Source: Epichloe hybrida (Eukaryota; Ascomycota; Sordariomycetes; Hypocreales; Clavicipitaceae). Taken from it: 64,000 nt of DNA. Positions 12,939 to 24,441 of this stretch are shown here, in pieces (position 1 is the stretch's first letter; every line of letters starts with the position of its first letter). The stretch lies in contig JAFEKR010000014.1 in assembly GCA_019022495.1 (NCBI GenBank), forward strand, positions 186,001 through 250,000, read 5' to 3'. The notes under the pieces are model-generated. The model saw nothing but the letters and a program-made list of their open reading frames with translations, did no database searches and had not been told where the DNA came from. A program made the translations under genes and the position numbers.

Positions 12939-13145
12939 TGTTACGTGCTGGCTTTGCACGTTGTTGGGTCGAATCCGTCAGAGGGGCCAACGGATTCGTA
13001 GGTTCGTGAGTCGTGCTAAGTTCACTTATAAAAGCTACTCTTAGGGGCAGGTTCAGATGTTAGAAGTAAGTTGATTCCTCTACCTATGATGCCAAACTCG
13101 TTCTTATCCTTCTTGTTGGTGGCTGAGCAGTTTCGCCACGTAACA
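12939..13145 (+). repeat. Solo LTR with target duplication, nested in the second copia element
   Basis: 207 bp with inverted ends TGTTACGTG..CACGTAACA and flanking 5-bp duplication ATAAC (12,934-12,938 and 13,146-13,150). GC content and CpA frequency are normal while the surrounding copia sequence is heavily RIP-mutated, so insertion postdates the main mutation episode or the short solo copy escaped it. Strand is arbitrary. It is not similar to the other LTRs in the window as far as I can tell. Confidence 0.88.
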
Positions 13146-13799
13146 ATAACAACTATTATAGTAGGAAGATATATAACTTCCTCACGCTAAAAGTTAACTT
13201 ATTCTAGAATAAATATAATAGACTAAATCTCCTATAGGAATATATATACAAGGCCCTTCCTATTATGCTTTTAGGTGATGCCAAGTAGTATTACCTTAAT
13301 TATCTAGTAAATAAAGGCTTCACATACGAATAAATAGTTAATAATGTTCGTTAATAATTTAAAACAAAAAGTAACTAACAGTTCTATTACTAAGAATGAA
13401 ATAGTATAACGCTTAGGAACATTATTACTACTAATCTAGATAAATCTAAACTAGATTATCTTAAGATTCTGCTTACAACCCTTAAACGTATTTATAGAGA
13501 ACTCTTTCCCCTATTAATAGTTAATATAGAACTCTATTGTTAGACCCTAAGCGTAATTTCTAGTGTCCTAGAGTGTAAGCAAGCTAAATACAATTATTCA
13601 CCTAGCTTTAAAGGACTTACTAGAGACCTCTGTAAATTAATCTCTATTGCTAAAGCTAATAAATCAGCTACCTAATTTAACTAAAGCACTGTTAGTACCA
13701 CTAATACTAATAAATTAGAAGTAATATTCATAGACTACCATTATAACTAACTGTATAATTAATAAGGTTAAGATAGAGGCTATGGTTACTATAACTAAG

Positions 13800-16700
13800 G
13801 CTGTAACTATAGCAGATACCACATCTATAATAAGAACGGATGCTAGTTAACAAACTATCTAGAAAAAGACTAGAAAGAGGCAAAAGAGCACTAGTAGAAA
13901 AATAAGAGACACTAATTACTGCTAATAGAGAAAAAGTATTAGGCATTCCTCATGGCTTATAAAGGCTAAGTATTTAAAGAAGCTAATAACCTTGCTAATA
14001 GAGCGTGGGAATTAGCTAAAACCTTTGTTAAGTCTAATAATAATAAAGACAAGAATAATAATACTAAAGAGACTTTTATATTAAAATTTAACTAGCTAAG
14101 TATTACATAATTCTTTATATTAGGATTTTAACTAGTTAATAGTAATGTTATTAATATCCTAAGAGATAAATCATTTAAGCATATATACCTTAAGCATAAT
14201 CCCTTTAATAATATAAAAACCTCTTATATTTTAAAGGAATATTACTCTAAAGAAGTTTTCTAAGGGATAATACCTAATATAGGAGCCTCAGGTGTCTTAA
14301 CAGCTAGAATCAGATAAGTATAAGCCTTACTAAGATTAATGCTATTACTAAAGATCAAACTAACTCTGGAAAAGATAATCAAATTTGGTGCTAGGAGCGC
14401 GATCACAAAAGGAGTAGTTAATGTACTAATAAAACTAGGTAACATCCCTTTCTATATAATTAACATACATACGCCTTTCTTATTCTCTTTAGATAATATA
14501 GATAGGTTACGCGTTAAGGTAAATAACCTTACAAACGTATTAATCTAAGATAATAAGATAGTTTCTATTATAAGGAAATAGGGATATCTTTAGTGGACTC
14601 TAGAAGCTAGAGAAACAGTAGCTTTCTACCTATTAGAAACAGAACTCTATTAACTATATTAACAATTTAGTCACCTATTAGTTAAACGGCTCATAAAGAT
14701 ACTAAACCAAGCTAGACATAACATTAAAGCAAAGGCCATTAAACAATTAACTGAAATTTGCTACTATTACTAAATGAACAAAAAGGCCCTAGGCAGATTC
14801 AAGTTCACAATTAAAGACAACCATAAGTTTAACTATAAGATTATAGTTAATATCGTTTAAATTAACAAACAACCTATTCTTTATATTATTAATTCTATAA
14901 CCTTGTTTTAAGTAGCCTAATTCCTTAATCTAAACAAGCAAAAGGCATGTAATATTTAGAACGCCTTATGTAAATGCTAGATTAACACCTACCTTAGTTC
15001 TCCAGAATAGATTATTTATAATACTAGAAAGAACTTTGCATTAGTAGAATTTAAGTATTATATATAATTACTATTAATCAAGATTAATAAAGTTCTAGTT
15101 AAGGCCTATAATAGCATTAGAAAAGTCAAACGCTATCACAGACCATTACGGCAAGCCTATATAATTATTACAGACTCTATAGGTTAAGATCTCACGCCTA
15201 AGCAACAACTTTAGATAGCTATAAAAGCTATAAACAACTTAGCAGGCCCTAATAGTCTTATTCCTATAATTCTTATCTTTAGTGCATATCTATAGATAAC
15301 TAATAAGTCACCGCTAAGTGTATCTATCATTTAATAAGCTAAAGCAATCTATAAAGCCACTAATAAGGTCTAATAACTCCTAGCAAAGCAATAAGTTTAC
15401 GATGCTCTAAGAACCTGAAATAGCCTAGATACACTACTAACGCACTAACTTCCATTATAGTTAGATATACGCATATAGAGAGAGAAAGATAGATAGCATA
15501 GCCTCTATAAGTTTCTTACTACTAATAGAGAAACCTATACCCTTTAAATACCCTATAGACTAATAAGATTCTAATTAATAGTTATTAAACTATACTATTA
15601 TAACCTATACTATGCTAAAGAACTTTATAAGTTAACACCTAGAGGTAAAGACTAAGCTATAGATATAAATAAGACCCTAATAATTAAAGAGATTATCCCT
15701 AAAGCTTTAGAAATAAATAAGGAACTACTATAGCCTAAGAGAAAGCGTAGAAGACTATAAAAGAAGCTTATAGTTTAATTTAACCTTATAGGAACTAAAT
15801 ACATAGTAACTATATACTTAGTAAATAAAGATTAAGAGAAAGCATTAATAAAGGAACTTATAGCTAATAGTAAGTTAAGCGTAGTATTTATTATAGTAAA
15901 GGAAGAAGCCAATTAGGATCTAGCCCTTTAGTTACGTTAAGAAGGAAAGATTATAACCCTAGGCAAGCCCTTTAAGCTATTAGATTAGATTAAGATTAAT
16001 GCTTTATAAGCCTGTAATATGTTTAGATTCACGCTGTTTAATCCTACTAAACACAGTAATAAGAGACTCTTTAAATCTTATATAGTAAGAGAAATTAAAG
16101 GCAAAGGAACAGCTACGCTATATAAAAAGTCATAACTTATAATTTAAGGGATAAATAATAAAGGGAAGGAATTCATCCTAACCTAATCCCTAACAATCTA
16201 AAGATCAAGCTAACAATTAATTATCGCAATCGCACTATCGCTTAAATCCAGAGGAATTATCCTATAGATTCAAGACATTACATAAGCTTATGTGCAATTA
16301 AAAACGTAGCTTACAAGATTAATTATTACTATGCTACCTAAGCAGATAGCATATCTATTCCCTAAAGGAACTATCATAGAAGTTATTAAGCCTTTATATA
16401 AAATCACAGAAGCTAGAACCTACTAGTTCATAACCTACTTCCATTACTATAAAGAGATACTTAAGATAATAACTTTATCTTACGACCTATGCTTGCTAAT
16501 CACAGAAGAGAATAATAATAACCTCTTTAAGGTAGTTAGTATGTAGACTAATAATACACTAGGCCTTAGTGACTAGGATTTCTATAACCTTAAAGAGAAG
16601 GAACTACAGAAGGCGAATTTCTTAGCAAAGCTAAAGCAGAAGCTATTAGCTAAGAATCCCCTTATCTTTAACAGTTATATCCTTACCTAGACTACTAATA

Positions 16701-17520
16701 ACTTAATAGAACTTTATTAAAAAGGCTAGAGTAAGAAGATTAAGTAGATTAATCTATAATCGCTAACTATAAAATAAGATTACGTTAAATAACAAGCATA
16801 AGGAAGTTATATTACAACTATCTATCAACCCGAAGCCCTTTACAACCTATTAATCGTAGTATAACATCAAGATCTAACTCCTAATAATATAACTTAATTA
16901 AACAAACGACTTAACTAGTAGATCCAATATTAAGACTAAGGCTTATATTACATCCCTCTAGACCTTAAGAATGCGAAGTTATTCGTGTTTGTGAATAAAT
17001 CCCTTGCTAACAACAAAGATCTAAGTTCCTAGATAGGATATATAATTATAATTAGCAACGAAGAGGCAAAAGATAACACATTTACCTTAAAAGGTAACAT
17101 TATTACGTATAGCTTAACGAAGAGCAAGCGTGTAACCTGTAGCGCCCTTACTTCTAAACTATACTTAATAGTACAAGGCGCTAATATAGCCTATGTAATT
17201 ACTATAACCCTTAATATAATTACGGACTAATTAAAGATTAACCATATCCCTATAATTATCTATATAGACTCCTTTTTGTTATATAAGTGTCTTATAAAGC
17301 TAGGTTTCATAAAGGAGAAACGCCTTATAATTAATATTATGGCACTTTAGCAATTATATAAGCGATAAGAGATCTACGAAGTATAATAGATTAATAGCAA
17401 TAATAACCTTGCTAACGTAATAATAAAGGCATCTCTAAACAAGAGCCTTAAGACCTTTATTAACTTAAACAAAGCTATAATTCAAGTTAAAGGCTAGGTA
17501 AAGAGACTAGAGACTAGATA
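13800..17520 (+). pseudogene. Decayed copia gag-pol of the second copia element
   Basis: Fragments in copia order: a zinc-knuckle relic near 13,810-13,870 (HIYNKNGC, then TNYLEKD); integrase near 15,010-15,060 (IIYNTRKNFALVEF, corresponding to DAGKNF..EF); RT near 16,355-16,440 (VIKPLYKITEART) with a catalytic relic QTDD-to-stop-TNN near 16,541-16,560; and RNase H near 17,285-17,515 (KRLIINIMAL, NNLANVIIKASLNKSLK). Stops are TAG or TAA at former Gln and Trp codons. Small ORFs at 13,728-13,946, 14,260-14,445 and 14,339-14,548 are chance openings within it. Confidence 0.85.
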
Positions 17521-17846
17521 AGATTGATAAGAGTCCGGTCCGACTATGGCCAAGCTAATAAGAAGCCCTTATTTTAATTCCCCGTATTTACTTATGTTTA
17601 TTTTAAATGATTCTAATTTTTATTGCGTTTTTTAAGCTTTTAGAGCTCCTAATTAAGCCCGCTTCCTAATCCACGGATTAAGCGATTTTTTCCTTGCATT
17701 TTATTATTAACTAATAGGGAGTCTGAATTTAACATCAGACCCACTTATCCTTACACAGGCTTATTTTATTTATATACCTACTAATTCCCTCTTTTAGTAC
17801 TAGATCCATCCTGCCCTACTTTCTTCTTAAAAAGAGAAGTTACTAG

Positions 17847-18077
17847 TGTTATAATAACTAGGTTAATATTAGGTTAACTACTAGGAAAGTAAAGCACATA
17901 TGGTAGCGCTACACTATAATTAGCCGCACCTGTACGCGAGGCACACACGTGACTCGCATCCCCCTTTTCTTGTGGCTACATAACGCTGTAAATAGCTTTA
18001 ATCCTTAGACCTTATTATATCATTGAACCTGACCCTACGTTGCACTAGTGCATACCAATCCCTTGGTGTAACCAACA
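17847..18077 (+). repeat. 3' LTR of the second copia element, half mutated
   Basis: 231 bp, TGTTATAAT..CCAACA. The first about 95 bp differ from the 5' LTR by many C-to-T and G-to-A changes, while the remaining about 135 bp are nearly identical to it. The mutation load changes abruptly near 17,935. Confidence 0.9.
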
Positions 18078-21000
18078 ATTTCGCTTCCTAGAGATAAAGT
18101 AAATTTCTATGTTTAGTAACCTTAACTCTATAACCTATCTAGCATAAATACCCTTATATCTAGTAGTAGTTATAAAAGTAGTAAGTAGCTTATAGTTAGT
18201 AAAAATAGTTAACTTTAGCTTTAACTTAAAGAAATGCTTATACTTATAATAGAACTTAATAATAGTATATAGTTCCTATTTATAAGTCTTATAATTCCTC
18301 TAAGTCTTAGTAAATAGAAATAAGTTATATAGAATAGGATAAGGTACTTTATCCTAGACTTATAGTACTATATACTTTTCTCTAAATTTACTAGTATTAA
18401 AGTATATCTAAGTAAGTAAGTTAAATATATACCTATATATACTAAGAATAGTAGTAGCCTTATCTCTTAATATAGTAAAGGATAAAGCCTTAGAATCTCC
18501 TTATTACTAACCTATATCTCTAGTTAGTTAGTTAAGGGGGTAGGTAATTTTAGCGTAATTCTTAATCTATCTCCTATAGGGGCTAATAAATCCTAAGAAT
18601 AATTAGATATTAAATTAGCTTATAGGGGTTAGCTACTCCCTTAGCTTTACTACTTAGTTAGGTTTAATATATATCTTCCCCCTAATTTTATAAACTTAAC
18701 TAACTATAATAATAGTTTTTATACCTAAGGATACTTTCTTAAAACTTAGTTTTAAGAGTATTTATAGTAACCTAGGTAATAAATAATCTTTAATAAATAA
18801 CTACTATTCTTTAAATAAGGTATGCTTATAAAAGATATTATCTATATATATAGTTAGCATATTTAAGTTACCTAGTATTTAAGGTAAGGTTAATAAGGGC
18901 TTAGGGTAAGGTAATAGAATAAGCCTAAGGGCTATCCTTATTACCTTAGTTATAGTGTATCCTATAGATTAAGACCCTTAAGGTATATAAGATAGTTAAA
19001 GCTAACTAAATCTAAGGATATTAAATATAAATATATATCTTAACTTAGTAGCCATAGGTATTAACTAATATACGTGCTTTAGATTAAACACACTATAGGA
19101 CTTCACCTAGGGGTCTAAAAGTTAGTTATAAACCTTAGCTAGTAAAGGTATCTAACTTCCTAGCATATTCTCCTTAATATAAGAATAGTTAACTATAAGT
19201 TATTGCTTAGCCTAAGGGTCTAACTTATCTTTTAGAACTAGCACTAGTTTTACACACTAGTCTAATATCTTTTTATTTATAGCTATAGTGTACTTATACA
19301 TCCTAGACTAAATACCTTTAGTTACTAGTTAGTTTAACTAATACCTTTAAGGCTCTAACTACTACCTCTTTAGGGATTAGGCCTATAGTTTTATATTTTC
19401 TTTTAGTTAAGGTATATATATATAAAGGTCTATTATAGGAATATTAGTAATAGATAAAGTATTTAAGTCTCTATAGGTATAAAATATTTACATAACTTCC
19501 TCCACTATTAGCTTTAAAACTAGTAGTCCTAGGGTTACGCTATAACCCTTAAACTACGTTAACACTATCTTAATTAGGGTCTCCTAGTTAGTCTCTCTCC
19601 TTTATATTCTTTAATAAGTTAGAAATAGAAATAATAAAAGCTCTTTTGTAATTAGTCTAGGCTAATTATCCTTATTTTATTAAGTTATCTCTCTAATATT
19701 ATTAGTTCTCTACCCTATAGAGTACTCCTCCTTATTTTTAAGTAAATTTACTTTAGATAAAAATATACAGAGACTAAGTTAGCTAGCAAGCTAATATTCC
19801 TTCTATACTAAGATAGGGCAGGTAATTTAAGGGGTATAGCCTAAGAATTACACTATAGGTTCTGCCTAGAAATAAATAAATAGAAGTTCTTAGAGCTAAT
19901 CTTCTAAAGTATTACTCTAGGCTATTAGATTTAGTTTTTTAACTTAACTAGGTTATAGTAGGTTACTTAGTTTTCCGAATTATCTAAATTATTCTTATTA
20001 TCTAAGCTAAATAATGCTCTATTAAGGGACATATCCACGTTGTCCTATCTAATATATTTTTCTAGGATTATAGGCTTAGCTAGGTAAAGCATAACTTTCT
20101 ATTAAGTTAATAAAGCCACTAAGGGTCCTTTAATAGACATAACTTTATCTCCGCGCTCTTTAACCCTAATTATTAATTCTGACTTTCTAATGTTAAATTT
20201 TGCTCCTATGTTATATAGCTAGGGTAAACCTAAAATTAGGATTATCTAGTTCTTTAGCTAGTAATTAGGCGTGATAACGGCCTAAATAGATTAAGTAACC
20301 CTATAATAAGTCACTTTTATTGACATAAAGTAAGTAACTATGTTCTCCTAACTATTAGCATTAATTATTTATAGTCCTTAAAACCCTATGGACCCTAAGT
20401 TATAAACTAGTATGTTTTCCTATAATATAAAAGCCTAAGATATAATATTAATCTTAGCCCCTTGGTTTACTATAGCTTACCTAGGCTTAAGGTTAAATAC
20501 TTACTCTTTCTAAAATCCTATTTAAGCCTAAACTATAATTCTAAATAGTTTAGTACTTAACTAGTGCTTATGAAGTAGCTTAGTGTTATAATTATTAGAT
20601 ACTAGAATCTTCTTGCTATTACCTAAAGTAGCCTAAATAAAGCCTATATTAAGGGAGAAGGCTACCTTCTTCCCTAATTACCTCCTTAAGGTAGTTACCT
20701 ATAAGGATAGCTTTTAAAATTATTTAGATATCTTAGGACTAATTTACTACAAGTCTATAAGTAATATTAGGACTAAAATCCAACTAGCTAGTGCTTTCTA
20801 GTTAATAGGACTAAGACCCTTATAACCCTAAATCTTACTTAATGCTTATATATTTCTCTTTACTACCTTTTCCCTTACTAATAGAGTGGCTTCTAGCATA
20901 GGTATAAGGGTCTTATTCTTAAGGATATTACTAAGTAGTATCCCTTTCTGCTTCTTTAAAGGTAGTGTTACTTCTAAAATTAATATTATAACTTAAAGAG

Positions 21001-21332
21001 CACCTTAGGCTATAGACTTTAAAGTCTCTAAGTTTACTTTCTAAAGACTCTTTAATAAGGGTTTAAGGGGTTTATCCTTATCTATAGTATCTTTTACTTA
21101 AGCTCTTAAGTTAGCTTATCTAGCTCCTAGCTTCTTTATATTAACTATAGCTACTAACTAAGGAGGGATAGTTAATAATACCTCTTTAAGCTAAATAAGT
21201 TAGCGGTTACTTACTAATATAGTAATATTCTCTATAGCCTTAGGTTTAATTAGTATATAACAAGCCCTAACTATAGTTCTAGTAGGAACTTCTTTAATAA
21301 TTTAAGGCACTTTAACTTTATTATGCTTATCC

Positions 21333-21877
21333 TGTGTGGCTAGGAATATGACCCCTAGAGACCTCTCTCACAAGACCTCTAGCCCCTTAGACCTCGGATC
21401 TATCGGATCCCTCGAGACCTCTCTCTCAAGACCTCGGATCGATCGGATTGTCGGATCAATTCAACCACATTGGATCCGGCCTAGCCCCTGACCCCCTAGC
21501 TAGATAAAAGCCCTAGATTCCCTCCCTTTTCATAGAAAATCAACTCTCCCTTCGTAGCCTTTTGGCTTGGATTGTTCAATTGAGATTATACCCTTTTTGC
21601 TTCGGCTGATATTTGATAGCTTCGGCTGATATTGGATTGCTTCGGCTGATATTGGATTGATAAGATGACCTGATATTAGCAAGAGACTTCGCAGCTTAGA
21701 TCCTCGCGATGGATCGCAAATATCGCAGACCTAGATCCCGATATCTAGGTTCAATTTCTGATATCGTTGAATTCGTCAATACCGTCAATTTCGTCATTTT
21801 CGTCATCTTCATTGGCATCATCATTATCGTCAGATCCCTCTTTTCCGTTGTTTTGGGGTGGTTGTTTTGCCCCGACA
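21333..21877. mobile_element. LTR-like, non-RIP island inserted in the gypsy element
   Basis: About 545 bp of GC-normal sequence with sharp borders inside AT-rich gypsy DNA. It starts TGTGTGGCTAGG and ends GCCCCGACA, that is TG..CA, and contains an AT-rich TATA-like GATAAAAG about 170 bp in. A short repeat, ATCC, flanks it (right copy offset by AAA), so the target duplication is not certain. Two overlapping 60-codon ORFs inside are likely chance. Solo LTR is the best guess; a short non-autonomous element is an alternative. Confidence 0.5.
21599..21658 (+). repeat. 20-bp tandem repeat, three units
   Basis: Units at 21,599-21,618, 21,619-21,638 and 21,639-21,658 of GCTTCGGCTGATATTGGATT, the first with three differences. 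Lies inside the LTR-like island. Confidence 0.9.
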
Positions 21878-22080
21878 AAATCCTTACCTAAATAAATTTA
21901 AGCTAACTTAGTATAAACTTATTTAAAAACCTAAGAGTTATTATTCCTAGGGGGAAGGGTTATTAACTTTAGCTATATAGACTCCTATCTCTATAATATA
22001 TTATTTCTAGTTATAGTATAGTTAGTAGTATAATACCTAGTAATACTACACTTAAAGTATATACCTCTATAAGGTAAAGG

Positions 22081-23655
22081 GGTAGTGTTATTAATATACT
22101 AGTTCTAAGATTTAGTAGTAGGTTAGAGCTCTTATATATATCTATAAAGGCCTAAATTTTATAAACTCTAGGGTACTACCTATAGTAGTTAAAGTAGTAT
22201 AATAGCACTAGTCTAGACTAGTAATATAAAGGTTACTTTACCTCCCCTTTACCTAGGTTAATTAGTAGCCTAATAGTTACTAGAAGTTTTACTACTAGTA
22301 TTACTATTATATCTAGTCTATATTTAAGGCTAATACTAAGGGTAGGTGTTTAAAGTATAATTTTAGTTTACTAAGGGTATAGGTTAATACCTATTAAGTT
22401 ACTAGGAGTTAGGGATTTTATAAACTCCTCCTAGTCTAAGGTATAATATTATTAGTTAAAGCTAGGTAATTAGTGTATTAATAAGGGTAGACTCCCTTCT
22501 TTAGCTACCTAATACTTCTATAAATCTAGGTAGGAGCTTATAAGCTTATAATAAAACTTTATTTATAAAGTACTTACTCTAGTGCTTAATAAATTCCTTT
22601 ATTAATATAATCTTTATATTATATATAGTTAATTTTATAAGATTTACTTTTACCTTTAATATAGTAGCTACTTACTTAATATATTCCCTTACTTCCCTAA
22701 GGCTATTAGTAGCTAGGATATTTTAACTAATTACTTCCTATATTAATAGTTTATTATATAACCCTTAAATAAATCTCTAAATAAAGTTATAAAGAGTATA
22801 GCTCTTAATTAGGGTAAGTAAGTAGTCTAGGATAATTAGCTTATCCCTTTCTCCTATATAATAAAGAATATTTAGGACTTAAGAGTAATATACTACTAGG
22901 GCCTTACTTTTACTCTAGCGGAGTTTTATATTTATTCTAGTCTTAACTTCTTTATTAACTATATTTAGAGAGTATTATTCTTATAGAGACTACTAAAGTA
23001 TAGTTAAGTTACTTATAGTAGCTAAACTACTCTTTACCTTTAAGACTACTAGTCTTAATTATTTAGAGCTATTAATAAAGGTAGTAGCCTTACTGCTTAG
23101 TGCTATATTAATAGCTTAGATAAATATATTTAGGTTAATATTCTTACCCTTATTAATAGTCTTAAATAACTAATATAGGTAACTTAGCTAGCAACCTATA
23201 GATATTAATCTATTAAATATCCTAATATCTTAAGATAAGGGTAGCTTATAATCTATTATTATTAGCTAGGACCCCCTAGGTACACTAGGCTTTAATAAGA
23301 ATATAAGTTTCTTAAAAAATTAGGTAAGTTAGGATACTATATTATCTTCTATCCTACTATAAGGTAGGTAACCTTCCTTTACTAGAATACTTTATAGTAA
23401 TAATAATCTAGTAAAACTTAATTTAGGGGGATATACCCTTACTATTGAAGGGTTTTACTAGAACTCTCCCTAGTCTAAGCACTCTAGGATAATAAAAAGA
23501 GAATATAGGGATTATGCTTTTAATAATAATAGGGATTAGAGGTAAATAATAATAACTATAAATTAGTACTACCCTAGTATAATAATAATTAAACCCTTAA
23601 CTCTAGGAAAGCTTTAGAAAGCTTTTATTTTTATTATAACTCCTAGTATAGTTAC
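22081..23655 (-). other. RIP-degraded 5' part of the gypsy-like element (presumed gag)
   Basis: AT-rich, TpA-saturated sequence between the CCHC relic and the right terminal repeat. It sits where gag should lie in a minus-oriented gypsy element, and the minus strand keeps stretches of frame interrupted by TAG and TAA. I could not recognise a specific capsid motif. Confidence 0.45.
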
Positions 23656-23814
23656 TAAAAAGACAGATTTAATAAAAACAAACTTTTTATTAATTAATAG
23701 TAGCTAAGATTTCTTAAGTTAAATAAAGGGCAACGCCCTTCTAATAAAAATTTTTCTGTGTGGCTTTCGAGCTAGAGGGTGGGTCGGTGCCTCGCACCTT
23801 CCCCCCCTCCTACT
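23656..23814 (-). repeat. Right 159-bp terminal repeat of the gypsy-like element
   Basis: Direct copy of 10,805-10,963, followed at once by the duplication GCGAC and GC-normal chromosomal DNA. It marks the exact edge of the RIP block. Confidence 0.75.
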
Positions 23815-23819
23815 GCGAC

Positions 23820-24441
23820 TGCATGTCGCCGAATCTAGACGCTTAGCGGGACAATTAGTTCGTGGGCCACTACATATAAGCGCGCATATCGCGCTAGTCC
23901 CAATCCGAAAGAACGGTTCCCACACCTAATTTTAGTGCATGTAGCTCACGTCTTATTGATTTTCATCGTCATGTTACCCGTCGCGGCTCACGGCGTGAAA
24001 TTCCACCGCGGCTTGAAGCTATACATAGATATCAATGTATCCTTACAAAGGATATTACCCAGAAAGGGTATTCACAAGAGTCTTAGCGCGTTGCGTTGCG
24101 TTGCGTTGCGTTGCGTTGCGTTGCGGGGCCTCGTGATTATAAAAAGAAAGAAGGATGTTCTCTAGAAGAGGTTACAAGCATTGCATTATAACAAGCTACC
24201 TATATTTGCTACCAACAAGAACTGGTGTATTCAGCGCGAGATTGGGTGGAAAGTCACTCCTCCTGTTCGAGGACTAACGCGACATGCGCGTCTAGTGACC
24301 CCTGTTTCATGGCGAAAACCCGCACAACCAACAAAATGGGGTCCTAGTCCATCCATCCCTCTCCGCCCATCCCTCAAGCCGACCCACGGGGCTCGAAAAC
24401 ATGACAGCGTGTCATGGGGTTCATTTGATGCCCATCAAGAT
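23820..24441. other. Gene-free transition from repeat block to gene region, with (GCGTT)n microsatellite
   Basis: GC-normal sequence with no convincing gene. A 5-bp microsatellite GCGTT runs 24,088-24,125. The open frames at 23,935-24,165 and 24,181-24,684 lack any family resemblance, and the latter is antisense to the UstYa-like gene. The right part probably contains that gene's 3' UTR. Confidence 0.6.

Larger units (their letters stand above)
11600..18077 (+). mobile_element. Second full-length RIP-degraded Ty1/copia retrotransposon, nested in the gypsy element
   Basis: 6.5 kb between 231-bp LTRs (11,600-11,830 and 17,847-18,077), with duplication ATTTC at 11,595-11,599 and 18,078-18,082. 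A purine tract (AAAAAGAGAAG) lies just before the 3' LTR. The internal plus strand has a gag zinc knuckle, integrase, RT and RNase H remnants. It is inserted in the minus-strand gypsy ORF, so it is younger than that element, and it itself carries a solo LTR at 12,939. Confidence 0.92.
18083..22080 (-). pseudogene. Decayed gypsy-like gag-pol (zinc knuckle, protease, RT, RNase H) on the minus strand
   Basis: Reading the minus strand from right to left: a CCHC knuckle relic at about 22,026-22,070 (YFKCSITRYYTTNY, which becomes C-x2-C-x4-H-x4-C when TAT is restored to TGT or CAT); a protease-to-RT linker near 20,130-20,290 (LILGLPWLYNIGAKFNIRKS, compare the gypsy ILGLPWL motif); RT near 18,840 with IYIDNIF, a G-to-A relic of YIDDI; and RNase H near 18,180-18,290 (YKTYKQELYTIIKFCYKYKHF and TNYKLLT), then RWVIEL-type sequence up to 18,083, where the copia element interrupts it. 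All other stops are RIP-type. Confidence 0.75.
10805..23814 (-). mobile_element. RIP-degraded Ty3/gypsy-like element, minus orientation, containing nested insertions
   Basis: Bounded by 159-bp direct repeats (10,805-10,963 and 23,656-23,814) and flanked by the 5-bp duplication GCGAC (10,800-10,804 and 23,815-23,819). Without the nested copia element and LTR-like island it is about 6 kb. Minus-strand remnants run right to left in gypsy order: CCHC zinc knuckle, aspartic-protease region, RT with a YIDN relic of YIDD, RNase H. Only about 0.6 kb follows RNase H before the left repeat and no integrase is recognisable, so the copy is deleted or non-autonomous. The terminal repeats do not show TG..CA ends in my alignment, which is unusual. 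Confidence 0.7.

Noticed and set aside
12970..13000. tRNA-like B-box word (GGGTCGAATCC)
   Set aside because: It lies inside a solo LTR, and no A-box or cloverleaf could be found around it.
21696..21891. Pair of 60-codon ORFs in the LTR-like island
   Set aside because: Short, overlapping on opposite strands, in a non-coding LTR-like sequence.
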